Part shown: positions 26,866-37,160 of the stretch, in pieces
Layout of the letters: every line of letters begins with the position of its first letter
How positions within the stretch are numbered: position 1 is the stretch's first letter
Source: Sphingomonas sp. 35-24ZXX
GTDB lineage: Bacteria; Pseudomonadota; Alphaproteobacteria; Sphingomonadales; Sphingomonadaceae
DNA length: 64,000 nt
Assembly (NCBI RefSeq): GCF_000786215.1
Contig: NZ_JROG01000004.1
Coordinates: 682,001-746,000, forward strand
Reading direction: 5' to 3'
Notes under the pieces: model-generated
Told to the model about the DNA's origin: nothing
What the model saw: the letters and a program-made list of their open reading frames with translations, nothing else
The model's database searches: none
Position numbers and translations under genes: made by a program

Positions 26866-27132
26866 CATGTCGTTTTGCGACGAGCTGAAAGTTGTTTTGG
26901 TCGCTTGTCTGCAACGATTTGGCGCGGCGCTCCCTCCAAAGGTGCGCCTTGTCGAGACCTGGCCGCGACAACTTGCGGGAACCGGCCTAACGCCGCCACG
27001 GCGGCCAGTCTTCGCCCGGAACAGCCTTTGATCATCCTCGTTGATGCTGCGGAGACCAGATCGTCCCGCAAACATGAAAATTCAAAGGGCCTTCCCAAGT
27101 TACCCCAAGGCCCGCCAACGAGGAGCAAGACC
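26866..27132. other. Intergenic spacer before the calcium-loop protein gene
   Basis: With the terminator, about 330 bases separate two plus-strand genes. I see no credible small gene, RNA element or repeat; short frames on both strands lack coding character. The promoter of the downstream gene presumably lies here. Confidence 0.4.
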
Positions 27133-27417
27133 ATGAAGAAGACCATTTTTGGAACGCTGATTGCCGCTGGTGCCCTGACCGTTACCCCCGCCATGGCGCA
27201 GGAAATGACCCCCGAGGCCCCGGCGACCCCGACCCAGGAAGCGCCTGCGACTGAAGCTCCGGCCGGTGACAGCCAGGTCCCGCCCGCCACGCTCGATTCG
27301 AACGGCGATGGCACGATGGATGCCTGGGATCGCAACAACGACGGCAAGGCTGACGCCTGGGATACGGACGGCGACGGCCAGCCCGACAAGGCCGATCCGA
27401 TGGAAGCCGCTGAATAA
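27133..27417 (+). CDS. Small exported protein with Asp-rich calcium-loop repeats
   Basis: A 94-residue secreted protein. The signal peptide is MKKTIFGTLIAAGALTVTPAMA with cleavage after AMA, followed by a Pro/Glu/Ala-rich linker. Three tandem Asp/Asn loops follow (DSNGDGTMD, DRNNDGKAD, DTDGDGQPD), each with the DxDxDG spacing of thrombospondin type 3 or EF-hand-like calcium sites. Calcium binding is therefore likely; the role is unknown. GAGGAG precedes the ATG and a strong terminator follows, so it is a single-gene unit. Confidence 0.82.
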   Translation: MKKTIFGTLIAAGALTVTPAMAQEMTPEAPATPTQEAPATEAPAGDSQVPPATLDSNGDGTMDAWDRNNDGKADAWDTDGDGQPDKADPMEAAE

Positions 27418-27443
27418 CACTTACCCCGCAAGGGTCGCAACGG

Positions 27444-27475
27444 AAGGCCGGGAGAGCAATCTCCCGGCCTTTTTT
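27444..27475 (+). terminator. Rho-independent terminator after the calcium-loop gene
   Basis: AAGGCCGGGAG pairs perfectly with CTCCCGGCCTT around a 6-base loop (AGCAAT), followed by a T tract. Confidence 0.92.
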
Positions 27476-27688
27476 GTGTATCTGCAAGAAGTTGAAGATA
27501 CGAAACAGTATTAAGATTTTTATTTTCACAAACAATGATTTAAGCCCGGCGCCGTTTCGCCTGCGCGGGAGTGTTAATGCCCGTTTACCACCGTTTTTGA
27601 GGTTTTTTCGCCGCGGAAACCGCTGATTAACCGCCTCCGTCTATGCCTTGCCCGGAGAGTTGTTTTACCTTTTTTGGGAGAAAAGGAA

Positions 27689-29206
27689 ATGCAATCCGGA
27701 TTGCAGGAGAGGCTTGAGTTCTACGAATTGAACCGCACCGATCGTTCGACCTTCCGCAGGGTCAAGCGGTCGCTCGGTCGCCACGTCAATCGCGCTCTGG
27801 AAAAATTCTACCGCAAGGTCGGGGCCATCCCCGAGCTCAAGGGCTTTTTTTCGGATCCGTCGCGGCTCGATTATGCCAAGAACGCGCAGCATAGCCACTG
27901 GATGAAGATCTTCGGTGACGGTCTCACCGACGAGTACATGAACCGTGCCGTTGGCGTGGGCCAGGTGCACGCCCGGATCGGCCTGGAACCCAAATGGTAT
28001 GTCGGCGGCTATGCGCTGATCCTGGAAGAGATGATCCACGGGATGATCTCTCCGGGTCTGCTGCGCTTCGTGCCCGGTCGGCGCAAGCTGGCGCGCGATG
28101 TCGCGGCATTGGTCAAGGTGTCGCTGCTCGATATCGATGTCGCGCTGTCGACCTATTTCGCGGGTGCCGAAGAAAAGGTCCGCGCCGTGGTGCTGGGCCA
28201 GATGGGCACGGCGCTCAAGCAACTGGCCGAAGGCGACCTGACCGCGCAGATGGCGGGCCTGCCATCCGAATATGCCCAGGTCGAAAAGGACTTCAACGCC
28301 GCCACCGCCTCGCTCCGCGATACGCTGCTTGCGGTCAGTTCCAGCGTCAGCGTGATTTCGTCGGGCAGCGGAGAAATTCGCACCGGAGCCGACGATCTGG
28401 CTTCGCGGACCGAGGAACAGGCAGCCTCGCTCGAGGAAACCGCCGCTGCGATGCGCGCGGCGACCGACATGGTGCAGGAAACCACCCGCAGCGCCGTCGC
28501 GGTCAATACCGAGATGGCCAAGATGCAGGCCGAGGCCACCGAAGGCGGCGAGATCGTCGGCAAGGCAGTCGGCGCGATGGATTCGATCGAGAAATCGTCG
28601 AGCGAAATCGGCAAGATCATCACGGTGATTGATGGCATCGCTTTCCAGACCAACCTGCTGGCACTGAACGCCGGTGTGGAAGCGGCCCGCGCCGGCGATG
28701 CCGGCAAGGGCTTTGCCGTCGTCGCGCACGAGGTGCGAGCGCTCGCGCAGCGCTGCGCGGATGCGGCGCAGGAGATCAAGGTCCTGATCAGCAACAGCAC
28801 CGAACATGTCGACAACGGCGTGAAGCTGGTGGGTGAAACCGGCACGATGCTCAACCGCATCGTCGAACGCGTCGGCGAAGTCAGCCAGGTCATCACCCGC
28901 ATTGCCGCATCGGCGGAAAGCCAGTCGGCGAGCATGGTGCAGGTCAACTCGGCCGTGGGCGACATGGACAAGATGACCCAGCAGAATGCCGCGATGGTGG
29001 AAGAGACCGCCGCCTCGGCGCGCAGCCTGGCCAGCGAAGCCGAGGAACTCGCCGCCAAGGTGGGACGGTTCCAGCTGGGCGACGCGCCGATGGCGCCGAC
29101 CCAGCGCCGGTCCTATGCCGCCGCGCCGAGAAAGCCGGCGCGCATGCCCCGGGTCTCGGGCAACCTGGCGCTGAAGGACGATGACGAGGACTGGTCTGAA
29201 TTCTGA
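27689..29206 (+). CDS. Globin-coupled methyl-accepting chemotaxis protein (soluble oxygen sensor type)
   Basis: A 505-residue cytoplasmic chemoreceptor without transmembrane segments. Residues about 1-165 form a globin-coupled sensor domain; the proximal heme ligand is His94 in VGQVHARIGLEPKWYVGGY, as in HemAT. A short HAMP-like linker follows (LGQMGTALKQLAEGDLTAQM). The signalling domain has the hairpin tip AFQTNLLALNAGVEAARAG, and the protein ends in DWSEF, an xWxxF pentapeptide of the kind that tethers CheR. It probably directs aerotaxis through CheA and CheW like those at the left edge. The ATG at 27689 has a GGAG site. A TTAA-N7-TTAC element lies at 27574-27588. Confidence 0.93.
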   Translation: MQSGLQERLEFYELNRTDRSTFRRVKRSLGRHVNRALEKFYRKVGAIPELKGFFSDPSRLDYAKNAQHSHWMKIFGDGLTDEYMNRAVGVGQVHARIGLEPKWYVGGYALILEEMIHGMISPGLLRFVPGRRKLARDVAALVKVSLLDIDVALSTYFAGAEEKVRAVVLGQMGTALKQLAEGDLTAQMAGLPSEYAQVEKDFNAATASLRDTLLAVSSSVSVISSGSGEIRTGADDLASRTEEQAASLEETAAAMRAATDMVQETTRSAVAVNTEMAKMQAEATEGGEIVGKAVGAMDSIEKSSSEIGKIITVIDGIAFQTNLLALNAGVEAARAGDAGKGFAVVAHEVRALAQRCADAAQEIKVLISNSTEHVDNGVKLVGETGTMLNRIVERVGEVSQVITRIAASAESQSASMVQVNSAVGDMDKMTQQNAAMVEETAASARSLASEAEELAAKVGRFQLGDAPMAPTQRRSYAAAPRKPARMPRVSGNLALKDDDEDWSEF

Positions 29207-29347
29207 TCCTGACCCAGTGAGGGAAAGACGGTCGCCGGAGCTGCTTGCTTCGGCGGCCATCTTTCCGATAATCTGCACGCCGGTTTACCTTCGCTTATCG
29301 TCTCGCTGGCATGACTGGGCGGGCACGCACATCCGCAGGAGAGGCCC

Positions 29348-30568
29348 ATGATGCACATCGACCCCAAGCGGTTGCGGACTCAAGCGGTAGCGCTGGGTGC
29401 GATCGACTGCGTGGTGGTGCCGGGTGTGTCGCCAGTCATCAACCAGCTCGCAGCGGCAGCTCCCGCCAGCCACGGCTTTCTGCGCGATGCCTGGTTCTGC
29501 CGTGGAGAACCCGAAATCCTCTCGACTCTCGTCGCACGGCGCGGCGACGGCAGCGAAATTCTTGCCCTGCCGCTGCGGCCGCTGGGCCCGTCGGGGTTCA
29601 AGGCGCGGGCGCTGGCAGGCAGCTACTGGCCGTTTCGCAGCGCCGCGCTGGATCCGAGCATCGGCGTGGGCGACATGCGGGCGGTGCTCGATCATCCGGT
29701 GACGCAGGCGGCCATCGGCCCGTTGCTGCGCCTGGGGCCGATCTATCACGACGACCGCCTGGCGCAGTTGATAACCGCGGCGGCAGATGCAACCGGGTGG
29801 CATGTGCTGGTCCGCGACATCGGTCAGAGCTTCATCCAGGATCTGCCCGCGCCGGGTGCTGCCGACGGATGGCCCAGCAAGTCGCGCCGCAAGAAGCTGC
29901 GCCGCATGGCCAGCCGGCTGGAAGAGCAGGGGCCGCTCAGCCTGCGCACCGTGCGCGGCAGCGACTGGTCCGACCAGGTGTTCCACGATCTGCGGCAGAT
30001 CGAGGAGAACAGCTGGGTGGGCACGCGCACCGATCGCAGCGGCGCCAAGTTCCTCAATCCGCACATGATGGCGCACTGGCGGCGCGTCGTGAGTGACCCA
30101 GAGCTCGCGCGGATGCTGACGGCAAGCCTGCTCTATGTCGGCGACCGGCCGATCGCCTTCTCGCTCGATATGCTCTGCGGGTCGCTGCAATATGGCATCG
30201 CCAGCAGCTATGACCATGATTTTGCGGCCTTTTCGCCCGGCCAGATCGTGACGGTTCACGCGATCGATGACGGCCTGGCGCAGGGTAGTCGCCAGATCGA
30301 CTGGGGCGCAGGGGATAGCGGCTACAAGCAGGAACTCGGCGCCCGCCCCGGCTCGCGCATCCAGGATATTCTGCTGGTGCGCAGCGCCTCTCTTGCGGCG
30401 GCCTTGCGACCGCGCTGGGAGGAATCGACCGGGTCGGGTACGCGCGCCATCGTTGCGGGGCTGGCCGACGCGATCAAGGTCACCGGCCTGCCTTCCAGCC
30501 TGACCCTGCGGCGACTGCTGATGTCGGGCCTTGCCCTGTCGGCGGCGGCCTCGATGCTGGCCGACTAG
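29348..30568 (+). CDS. GNAT-type acetyltransferase with BioF2-like domain
   Basis: A 406-residue cytoplasmic protein of the BioF2_acetyltransferase (GNAT) type found in exopolysaccharide and peptidoglycan-linked proteins. The acyltransferase core spans about residues 175-340: SKSRRKKLRRMASRLEEQG, EENSWVGTRTDRSGAKFL, DRPIAFSLDMLCGSLQYGI and FSPGQIVTVHAID. There is no polysaccharide cluster next to it, so the acceptor is unknown. The ATG at 29348 has GGAGAGG upstream. It lies between the chemoreceptor and an M28 peptidase, all on the plus strand but not obviously one operon. Confidence 0.8.
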   Translation: MMHIDPKRLRTQAVALGAIDCVVVPGVSPVINQLAAAAPASHGFLRDAWFCRGEPEILSTLVARRGDGSEILALPLRPLGPSGFKARALAGSYWPFRSAALDPSIGVGDMRAVLDHPVTQAAIGPLLRLGPIYHDDRLAQLITAAADATGWHVLVRDIGQSFIQDLPAPGAADGWPSKSRRKKLRRMASRLEEQGPLSLRTVRGSDWSDQVFHDLRQIEENSWVGTRTDRSGAKFLNPHMMAHWRRVVSDPELARMLTASLLYVGDRPIAFSLDMLCGSLQYGIASSYDHDFAAFSPGQIVTVHAIDDGLAQGSRQIDWGAGDSGYKQELGARPGSRIQDILLVRSASLAAALRPRWEESTGSGTRAIVAGLADAIKVTGLPSSLTLRRLLMSGLALSAAASMLAD

Positions 30569-30656
30569 AACGCTCCAGCTCTTCCGGCTCCGCAATCGGG
30601 CTGTGGTCGCACCGTGGCGCTTGCGCCTGCTTGCCTGCCGCCGTTAAGGGTGGCCG

Positions 30657-32321
<1,665 letters not shown>

Positions 32322-32335
32322 GCGCGGCCTTTCGG

Positions 32336-32968
32336 TCAGGCGAGTGCGGCGGCCGAGACGATGTGCCGCCCTGGCGCTGCTGCCACCGCTGCCTCGATCA
32401 GCGCCTGGGCGATGTTCCCGGCCGGGCTGATCCGCCATCCGCGCGGCAGCACCGGTGCAAACGCACGCAGGATCGCCTCGGACACGCGCTCGGCAGCCCG
32501 GAACTCGTCGCGCTCGCCGCCGATCAGGCCGGGGCGGACGATGGTATAGCTGGGATAGTCGAGCGCAGCGATGCTCGCCTCCACCTCGCCCTTGGTGCGG
32601 TTGTAGAGCAGGCTGGAGGTCGCATCCGCACCGATCGCAGAGACCAACGCAAAGGCCTGTGCCCCGTGCTGACGCGCAGAGCGCGCGATGGCGAGCGGAT
32701 AGTCGTGGTCGACGCGAATGAAGGCCTCTGCCGATCCCGCCTTGGCCCGCGTTGTCCCCAGCGCGCAGATCACGGCATCGGCGCGCCACCAGTCGGCATC
32801 CAGCGGCAGCCCCTCGAAATCGACGATCGGGTTGGTGAGCTTGGCATGTGGCGGCAGCGCGCGGCGGGTGAGGGCGGTGACGCGCGTGATGCGCGGGTCA
32901 GCCAGCGCGCGTGCGAGCGTTTCTTGTCCGACAAGACCGGTTGCGCCTGCGATGAGAAGGGTGGTCAT
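32336..32968 (-). CDS. NAD(P)-binding Rossmann protein (HTATIP2/TIP30-like)
   Basis: A 210-residue atypical short-chain dehydrogenase. The nucleotide-binding motif is GATGLVGQE at residues 8-16. Further features are VICALGTTRAKAGSAEAF, FALVSAIGADATSSLLYNRTKGEVE (Tyr and Lys in a YNRTK catalytic position), and YTIVRPGLIGGERDE. Homologues are often annotated as NAD-dependent epimerases or nucleoside-diphosphate-sugar isomerases; the substrate is unknown. GGAGG lies seven bases before the ATG. It is convergent with the M28 peptidase, 14 bases apart. Confidence 0.85.
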   Translation of the reverse strand: MTTLLIAGATGLVGQETLARALADPRITRVTALTRRALPPHAKLTNPIVDFEGLPLDADWWRADAVICALGTTRAKAGSAEAFIRVDHDYPLAIARSARQHGAQAFALVSAIGADATSSLLYNRTKGEVEASIAALDYPSYTIVRPGLIGGERDEFRAAERVSEAILRAFAPVLPRGWRISPAGNIAQALIEAAVAAAPGRHIVSAAALA

Positions 32969-33070
32969 GTCCGTGCCTCCGTGGAGCCGGTTCTACGCCA
33001 GCGCGGCGCAGCACGATAGCCATTCACTCCGAATTCGGTCGGAGGAGACGGTAAAGCAACGGAAGGAAAA

Positions 33071-33146
33071 TGGTGGAGCCTAGCGGGATCGAACCGCTGA
33101 CCTCTACACTGCCAGTGTAGCGCTCTCCCAGCTGAGCTAAGGCCCC
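33071..33146 (-). tRNA. tRNA-Ala(GGC)
   Basis: On the minus strand a complete 76-nt cloverleaf is visible, with an encoded CCA end. The acceptor stem is GGGGCCT/AGGCTCC with a G-U third pair, the hallmark of tRNA-Ala. The anticodon loop CTGGCAG gives GGC and the T loop is TTCGATC. It decodes GCC and GCU. Confidence 0.97.
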
Positions 33147-33276
33147 ATTTGCGCCGGTTTTGGGTCCCCGGCGTCGGGAAGGACAGCCCTTTAGTCGAGC
33201 CATCGGGTGGTGGCAAGGGGCTAATTTCGCCCCTTGCCGATATTTCGCATTCGGTATCCGGTGGGTCGGAAAACCC

Positions 33277-33591
33277 TCAGGTTTCCTCGTCCTTGTCGTC
33301 GGCTGCCGCCACGCCCAGATCGTCGTCACCGCCCAGATCGACATCGTTGTCCGGCGAATCGCCGTCCTCGTCGATGTCCAGATCCTCATCGGCCAGATCC
33401 ACGTCCTCCTTCTCGATGACCTTCTTCTTTTCTTCCTCGAAGGGCAGCGGCTGCTTGGACTTCAGCACGGGCTCGGGAGTCCAGCTGTTGCCGCAGTTGA
33501 TGCAGGAGACAGGGTCGTCCTTGCCAAGATCGTAGAAGCGGGTGCCGCATTTCGGGCAACTGTGCTTGGCGCCCCATTCAGCCTTGATCAT
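33277..33591 (-). CDS. TIGR02300 family protein (FYDLN acid protein) with zinc ribbon
   Basis: A 104-residue alphaproteobacterial protein. The N-terminus is MIKAEWGAKHSCPKCGTRFYDLGKDD with two CxxC pairs (CPKC and CINC) forming a probable zinc ribbon. After a short linker comes a very acidic tail (Asp/Glu-rich, about residues 60-104). It is named for the FYDLN motif; the function is unknown, though the acidic tail suggests binding a basic partner. GAGG precedes the ATG at 33591. It is divergent from aroA, the usual context of the family. Confidence 0.93.
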   Translation of the reverse strand: MIKAEWGAKHSCPKCGTRFYDLGKDDPVSCINCGNSWTPEPVLKSKQPLPFEEEKKKVIEKEDVDLADEDLDIDEDGDSPDNDVDLGGDDDLGVAAADDKDEET

Positions 33592-33777
33592 GAATAATGC
33601 CTCGGTTCTGGTAGATGTTTGATTATGTGTGGAGAGATGCAGGCTTCCGCAAGACGGCAGTCGCCGTGTTCGGAAAATCGGCGTGCGCCTTGCCATAGCT
33701 TTGTGCCGCTGTCAAAAGCTGCGTCGCTTTTCCTCCGTGCAGCACATGCCTGCCCAAACCCAATTGTACAGGATATC

Positions 33778-35121
33778 ATGGCCCATCATTCGCAAGAGGC
33801 CGCAACCCCGCGCCGCTTTTCCGCAGGTTCCGCGCTGACGGGCACCATCTGTGTGCCCGGCGACAAGTCGATTTCCCACCGTGCTCTGATGCTCTCGGCG
33901 CTGTGCGTGGGGGAGAGCCGCATCTCTGGCCTGCTCGAGGGCGAGGACGTGCTTGCCACCGCCGCCGCCATGCGGGCGATGGGCGCAGATATCGTGCGCG
34001 GTGACGACGGCATCTGGACAGTCCACGGCGTGGGGGTCGGCGGACTGATGCAGCCTGGCCAGGCGCTCGACATGGGCAACAGCGGCACCTCGACACGGCT
34101 GCTGATGGGGCTGGTTGCCAGCCATCCGATCACCGCGATGTTCACTGGCGATGCCTCGCTCAGCCGCCGTCCGATGGCGCGCGTCACTGATCCGCTGGGT
34201 CTGATGGGGGCGGAGTTCAACGCCAGCCCCGGCGGCACGCTGCCGCTGATGGTGCGGGGGATCAACCCGGCGGTGCCGATTACCTACCGGCTGCCGGTCG
34301 CGTCTGCCCAGGTAAAGTCGGCGATCCTGCTTGCCGCGTTGAATACGCCGGGGACCACCACGGTGATCGAGCCGGTAGCGACGCGCGACCATAGCGAGAA
34401 GATGCTCAAGGGCTTTGGCGCGGATCTGGTCGTGGAGACCGATGCGGACGGCGTCAGGCACATTTCGGTCACCGGCCCGTGCGATCTGACCGCGCAGGAC
34501 ATCGTCGTGCCTGGCGACCCCTCCTCGGCGGCCTTCTTCATCGTGGCGGCGCTGATCGTTCCGGGGTCGGACCTCATCATCGAAAATGTCGGAATGAACG
34601 TCACCCGCAGCGGGATCGTCACGGTGCTCGAGCAGATGGGCGGGCAGATCGAGCGGCTGAACGAGCGCACAGTGGGCGGCGAACCGGTGGCGGACCTGCG
34701 GGTGCGGGCGAGCGCCCTCAAGGGCATCACCGTCGATCCCGCGATCGTGCCGAGCATGGTCGACGAATTTCCCGTGTTCTTCATTGCCGCTGCGCAAGCG
34801 GAAGGGACCACGGTCACCAGCGGTCTCGACGAACTGCGGGTCAAGGAATCCGACCGGCTCGCCACGATGGCGCGCGGGCTGGAAGCGATCGGAGTGCAGG
34901 TGGAAGAGCGCGAGGACGGGCTGGTCATTACCGGCAGCGGCGGCGCTCTGCTGCCCGGCGGCGGCCCGGTGGCGACGCTGCTCGACCACCGCATCGCGAT
35001 GAGCTTTGCGGTTGCGGGCCTGGTCAGCCGCGCTGGCGTCGAGGTCGACGACACCCGCCCGATCGCGACCAGCTTTCCCGATTTCCTCAGCCTGCTGGCA
35101 CGCACGACGGGCGGGGCATGA
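33778..35121 (+). CDS. aroA: 3-phosphoshikimate 1-carboxyvinyltransferase (EPSP synthase)
   Basis: Adds enolpyruvate from PEP to shikimate-3-phosphate in aromatic amino acid synthesis. The 447-residue protein has [12 protein letters not shown] (28-39), [12 protein letters not shown] (100-111), SRRPMARV and [13 protein letters not shown], which place it nearer the CP4-like class than the E. coli class. The residue that is Ala100 in the CP4 enzyme is Gly103 here. The ATG at 33778 has AGGA close upstream. Its TGA overlaps the start of the next gene, beginning a chain of four coupled genes ending in cmk. Confidence 0.96.
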   Translation: MAHHSQEAATPRRFSAGSALTGTICVPGDKSISHRALMLSALCVGESRISGLLEGEDVLATAAAMRAMGADIVRGDDGIWTVHGVGVGGLMQPGQALDMGNSGTSTRLLMGLVASHPITAMFTGDASLSRRPMARVTDPLGLMGAEFNASPGGTLPLMVRGINPAVPITYRLPVASAQVKSAILLAALNTPGTTTVIEPVATRDHSEKMLKGFGADLVVETDADGVRHISVTGPCDLTAQDIVVPGDPSSAAFFIVAALIVPGSDLIIENVGMNVTRSGIVTVLEQMGGQIERLNERTVGGEPVADLRVRASALKGITVDPAIVPSMVDEFPVFFIAAAQAEGTTVTSGLDELRVKESDRLATMARGLEAIGVQVEEREDGLVITGSGGALLPGGGPVATLLDHRIAMSFAVAGLVSRAGVEVDDTRPIATSFPDFLSLLARTTGGA

Positions 35122-35402
35122 CGCCGCTCGTCGCAAACATTGTCGGCGTCATCGGCAGCGTTCTGTTCATCGGCGGCTTTGCCTATGCCAATATCGTCGA
35201 GCGGATCGACAAGCTGCTGTTCAATGCGGTCAACCTGGCAGGCTCGATCCTGTTGTTGCTATCGCTGTCGGTCCACTTCAATCTGGCTGCGGTGATCCTG
35301 GAGACCGCCTGGGGCGGGATCGCGTTGGTCGGTCTGGTCAAGGCTGCGCGAGAGCGACGGGCGGGATCATCGCGCAAACAACGGGAAGAGCGTGCATCAT
35401 GA
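35118..35402 (+). CDS. Small integral membrane protein (CBU_0592-like)
   Basis: A 94-residue protein with three hydrophobic segments, approximately 5-25 ([19 protein letters not shown]), 37-54 ([16 protein letters not shown]) and 57-75 ([19 protein letters not shown]), and a basic cytoplasmic tail. Such CBU_0592-type proteins have no known function. It is linked to aroA and to the next gene by ATGA overlaps at both ends, so it must be made from the same transcript. Confidence 0.85.
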   Translation: MTPLVANIVGVIGSVLFIGGFAYANIVERIDKLLFNAVNLAGSILLLLSLSVHFNLAAVILETAWGGIALVGLVKAARERRAGSSRKQREERAS

Positions 35403-36322
35403 AGCGGATCATCATTGCGGCCATGTTTGCGGCAATCGGCGCGGGGTGTGCCGGGGCACAGCCCGTCCCCGCATCGCGCCTGGCGACCGATGCGCAAATC
35501 GATGCGGCGCAGGCGGCTCCGGTCGAGGGGTTTGCCAAGGAGGGCCGCTGGAATGAGCCCTTCGCGCCATTCACCATCGCGGGAAATTTGCATTATGTTG
35601 GCACGGCAACGGTCAGTGCCTTTCTGATCACCACTCCGGATGGACATGTTCTGATCGACGGAGTGCTGGCGCAGTCGGTCCCGCAGATCATCGGCAACAT
35701 CAAGGCGCTGGGCTTCGATATTGCCGACGTGAAATACCTGCTCAATACGCACGCGCATATTGATCACGCAGGCGGGCTGGCGGGGCTGCAGCGGGCCAGC
35801 GGCGCGCAGATGCTCGCCAGCGCTGCCGACAAGCCTTTCCTGGAAGCAGGAGCGATCGACCATGGGCCGAGCCAGGGCATGCGCTTTCCGCCGGTGCGCG
35901 TCGACCGGTTGATCGGTGACGGCGATGTCATCGCGCTGGGCGGTGCAGCTTTGACCGCACACCTGACCCCTGGTCATTCGCCGGGCTGCACATCCTGGAG
36001 CCTGCCGGTCAAGGCTGCCGACGGTACGCAACGCCAGGCGTTCCTGCATTGCAGCGCCACGGTTGCCGGCCAGTCGCTGGTGCCCGAAGCCTATCCGGGC
36101 ATGGTCGCGGCGTTTCGCGGTACCTTTGCCAAGGTGAAGGGCATCAGGGCGGATATCTTCCTGGCCAACCACGACAATTTCTTTGCGCTGGCCGACAAGC
36201 GCAGGCGTCAGATTGCGGGCGATGCGAACGCGTTCGTGAACCCCGATGAACTGCAAGGCTTCAATTCCCGGATGGAAGCGCAGTTCGAAGGGGATCTGAA
36301 GCAACAGGCTGCGAAGCGATGA
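35399..36322 (+). CDS. Subclass B3 metallo-beta-lactamase
   Basis: A 307-residue exported zinc hydrolase. The signal peptide runs to about residue 20 ([20 protein letters not shown]); its Cys17 makes a weak lipobox. The zinc ligands are complete for subclass B3: His118, His120, Asp122 and His123 in NTHAHIDHAGG, His193 in TPGHSPGCTSW, and His258 in LANHDNFF. The B3-type N-terminal segment (WNEPFAPFTIAGNLHYVGT) and the C-terminal FNSRMEAQF are also present. It is likely to hydrolyse penicillins, cephalosporins and perhaps carbapenems; the spectrum cannot be read from sequence. It lies between aroA and cmk with ATGA overlaps on both sides. Confidence 0.9.
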   Translation: MKRIIIAAMFAAIGAGCAGAQPVPASRLATDAQIDAAQAAPVEGFAKEGRWNEPFAPFTIAGNLHYVGTATVSAFLITTPDGHVLIDGVLAQSVPQIIGNIKALGFDIADVKYLLNTHAHIDHAGGLAGLQRASGAQMLASAADKPFLEAGAIDHGPSQGMRFPPVRVDRLIGDGDVIALGGAALTAHLTPGHSPGCTSWSLPVKAADGTQRQAFLHCSATVAGQSLVPEAYPGMVAAFRGTFAKVKGIRADIFLANHDNFFALADKRRRQIAGDANAFVNPDELQGFNSRMEAQFEGDLKQQAAKR

Positions 36323-36960
36323 TCATCGCCGTCGATGGGCCCACCGCGAGCGGCAAAGGAACGATCGCCAAGGCGCTGGCGGCGCATTTCGGATTGCCGC
36401 ATCTGGATACCGGACTGCTCTATCGTGCGGTCGGGGTGATGGCGGTGCGACTGGGAGGCGATCCTGACAATGCCGATGAGGCACTGGCGGGCTGCGCGTT
36501 CGACGATGCGCTGCTGGCAGACGAGCATCTGCGGTCCGAGATGGCGGGCGGGCTGGCCAGTCGCGCCTCGCGGCACCCGGCGGTGCGCGCAGCGTTGCTG
36601 GAACGCCAGCGCGCCTTTGCGGGGCAGCCGGCAGGGGCCGTGCTCGATGGCCGGGACATCGGCACGGTGATCGCACCAGGGGCCGAGGCCAAGCTGTTCG
36701 TTACCGCGAGCGTCGCTGCACGCGCCGCGCGGCGGTTCAACGAGATGGTGCGGCGCGGCGAGCAGGTAACGCTGGCGGAGATCGCGGCGGATCTGGCGGC
36801 ACGCGACGCACGCGATTCCAGCCGGGCGGTTGCCCCGCTCAAACCCGCCAGTGACGCGCTCTTGCTTGATACCAGCGATTTGACTATAGGGCAGGCCGTT
36901 CAAAGAGCCATTGAGCTGGTGAACAGCAGGGCAGAAGGCGGATCATCCGCCCGACCCTAG
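36319..36960 (+). CDS. cmk: Cytidylate kinase
   Basis: Phosphorylates CMP and dCMP. The 213-residue protein has the P-loop GPTASGKGT at residues 7-15, HLDTGLLYRAVGV, the LDGRDIGTVI motif for nucleotide binding, and RDARDSSRAVAPLKPA near the lid. It is coupled to the beta-lactamase by an ATGA overlap. cmk followed by rpsA and ihfB is a conserved alphaproteobacterial order, and the 200-base leader before rpsA shows only GC-rich short repeats. Confidence 0.96.
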   Translation: MIIAVDGPTASGKGTIAKALAAHFGLPHLDTGLLYRAVGVMAVRLGGDPDNADEALAGCAFDDALLADEHLRSEMAGGLASRASRHPAVRAALLERQRAFAGQPAGAVLDGRDIGTVIAPGAEAKLFVTASVAARAARRFNEMVRRGEQVTLAEIAADLAARDARDSSRAVAPLKPASDALLLDTSDLTIGQAVQRAIELVNSRAEGGSSARP

Positions 36961-37160
36961 ATGTTTCGACCGTCGTGAACATCGCACGCGCCGCAAGCGG
37001 CCCGCGCGGCCGTTCGCGCTGTTCGCATATCGGCTGCTGTCCCCCGTAAACTGCGCTTTTCGGGCGCTTTCCGGTGCATTCGGCCCGGGGGGCAGGTTGG
37101 GCCAAGACCGCCGGAGACAACCGGCTGGCCGGACAAAACAGTTTAAGGAATACAGGATTT

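Noticed and set aside
27574-27588. TTAA-N7-TTAC as a CtrA site before the chemoreceptor
   Set aside because: It deviates from TTAA-N7-TTAAC in the last positions and such near matches are common in AT-rich leaders; mentioned only as a hint, not as a feature.
33778-35121. Glyphosate-tolerant EPSP synthase of CP4 type
   Set aside because: Overall motifs are nearer that class, but the key Ala position is Gly103 here, so tolerance is not supported by the sequence.
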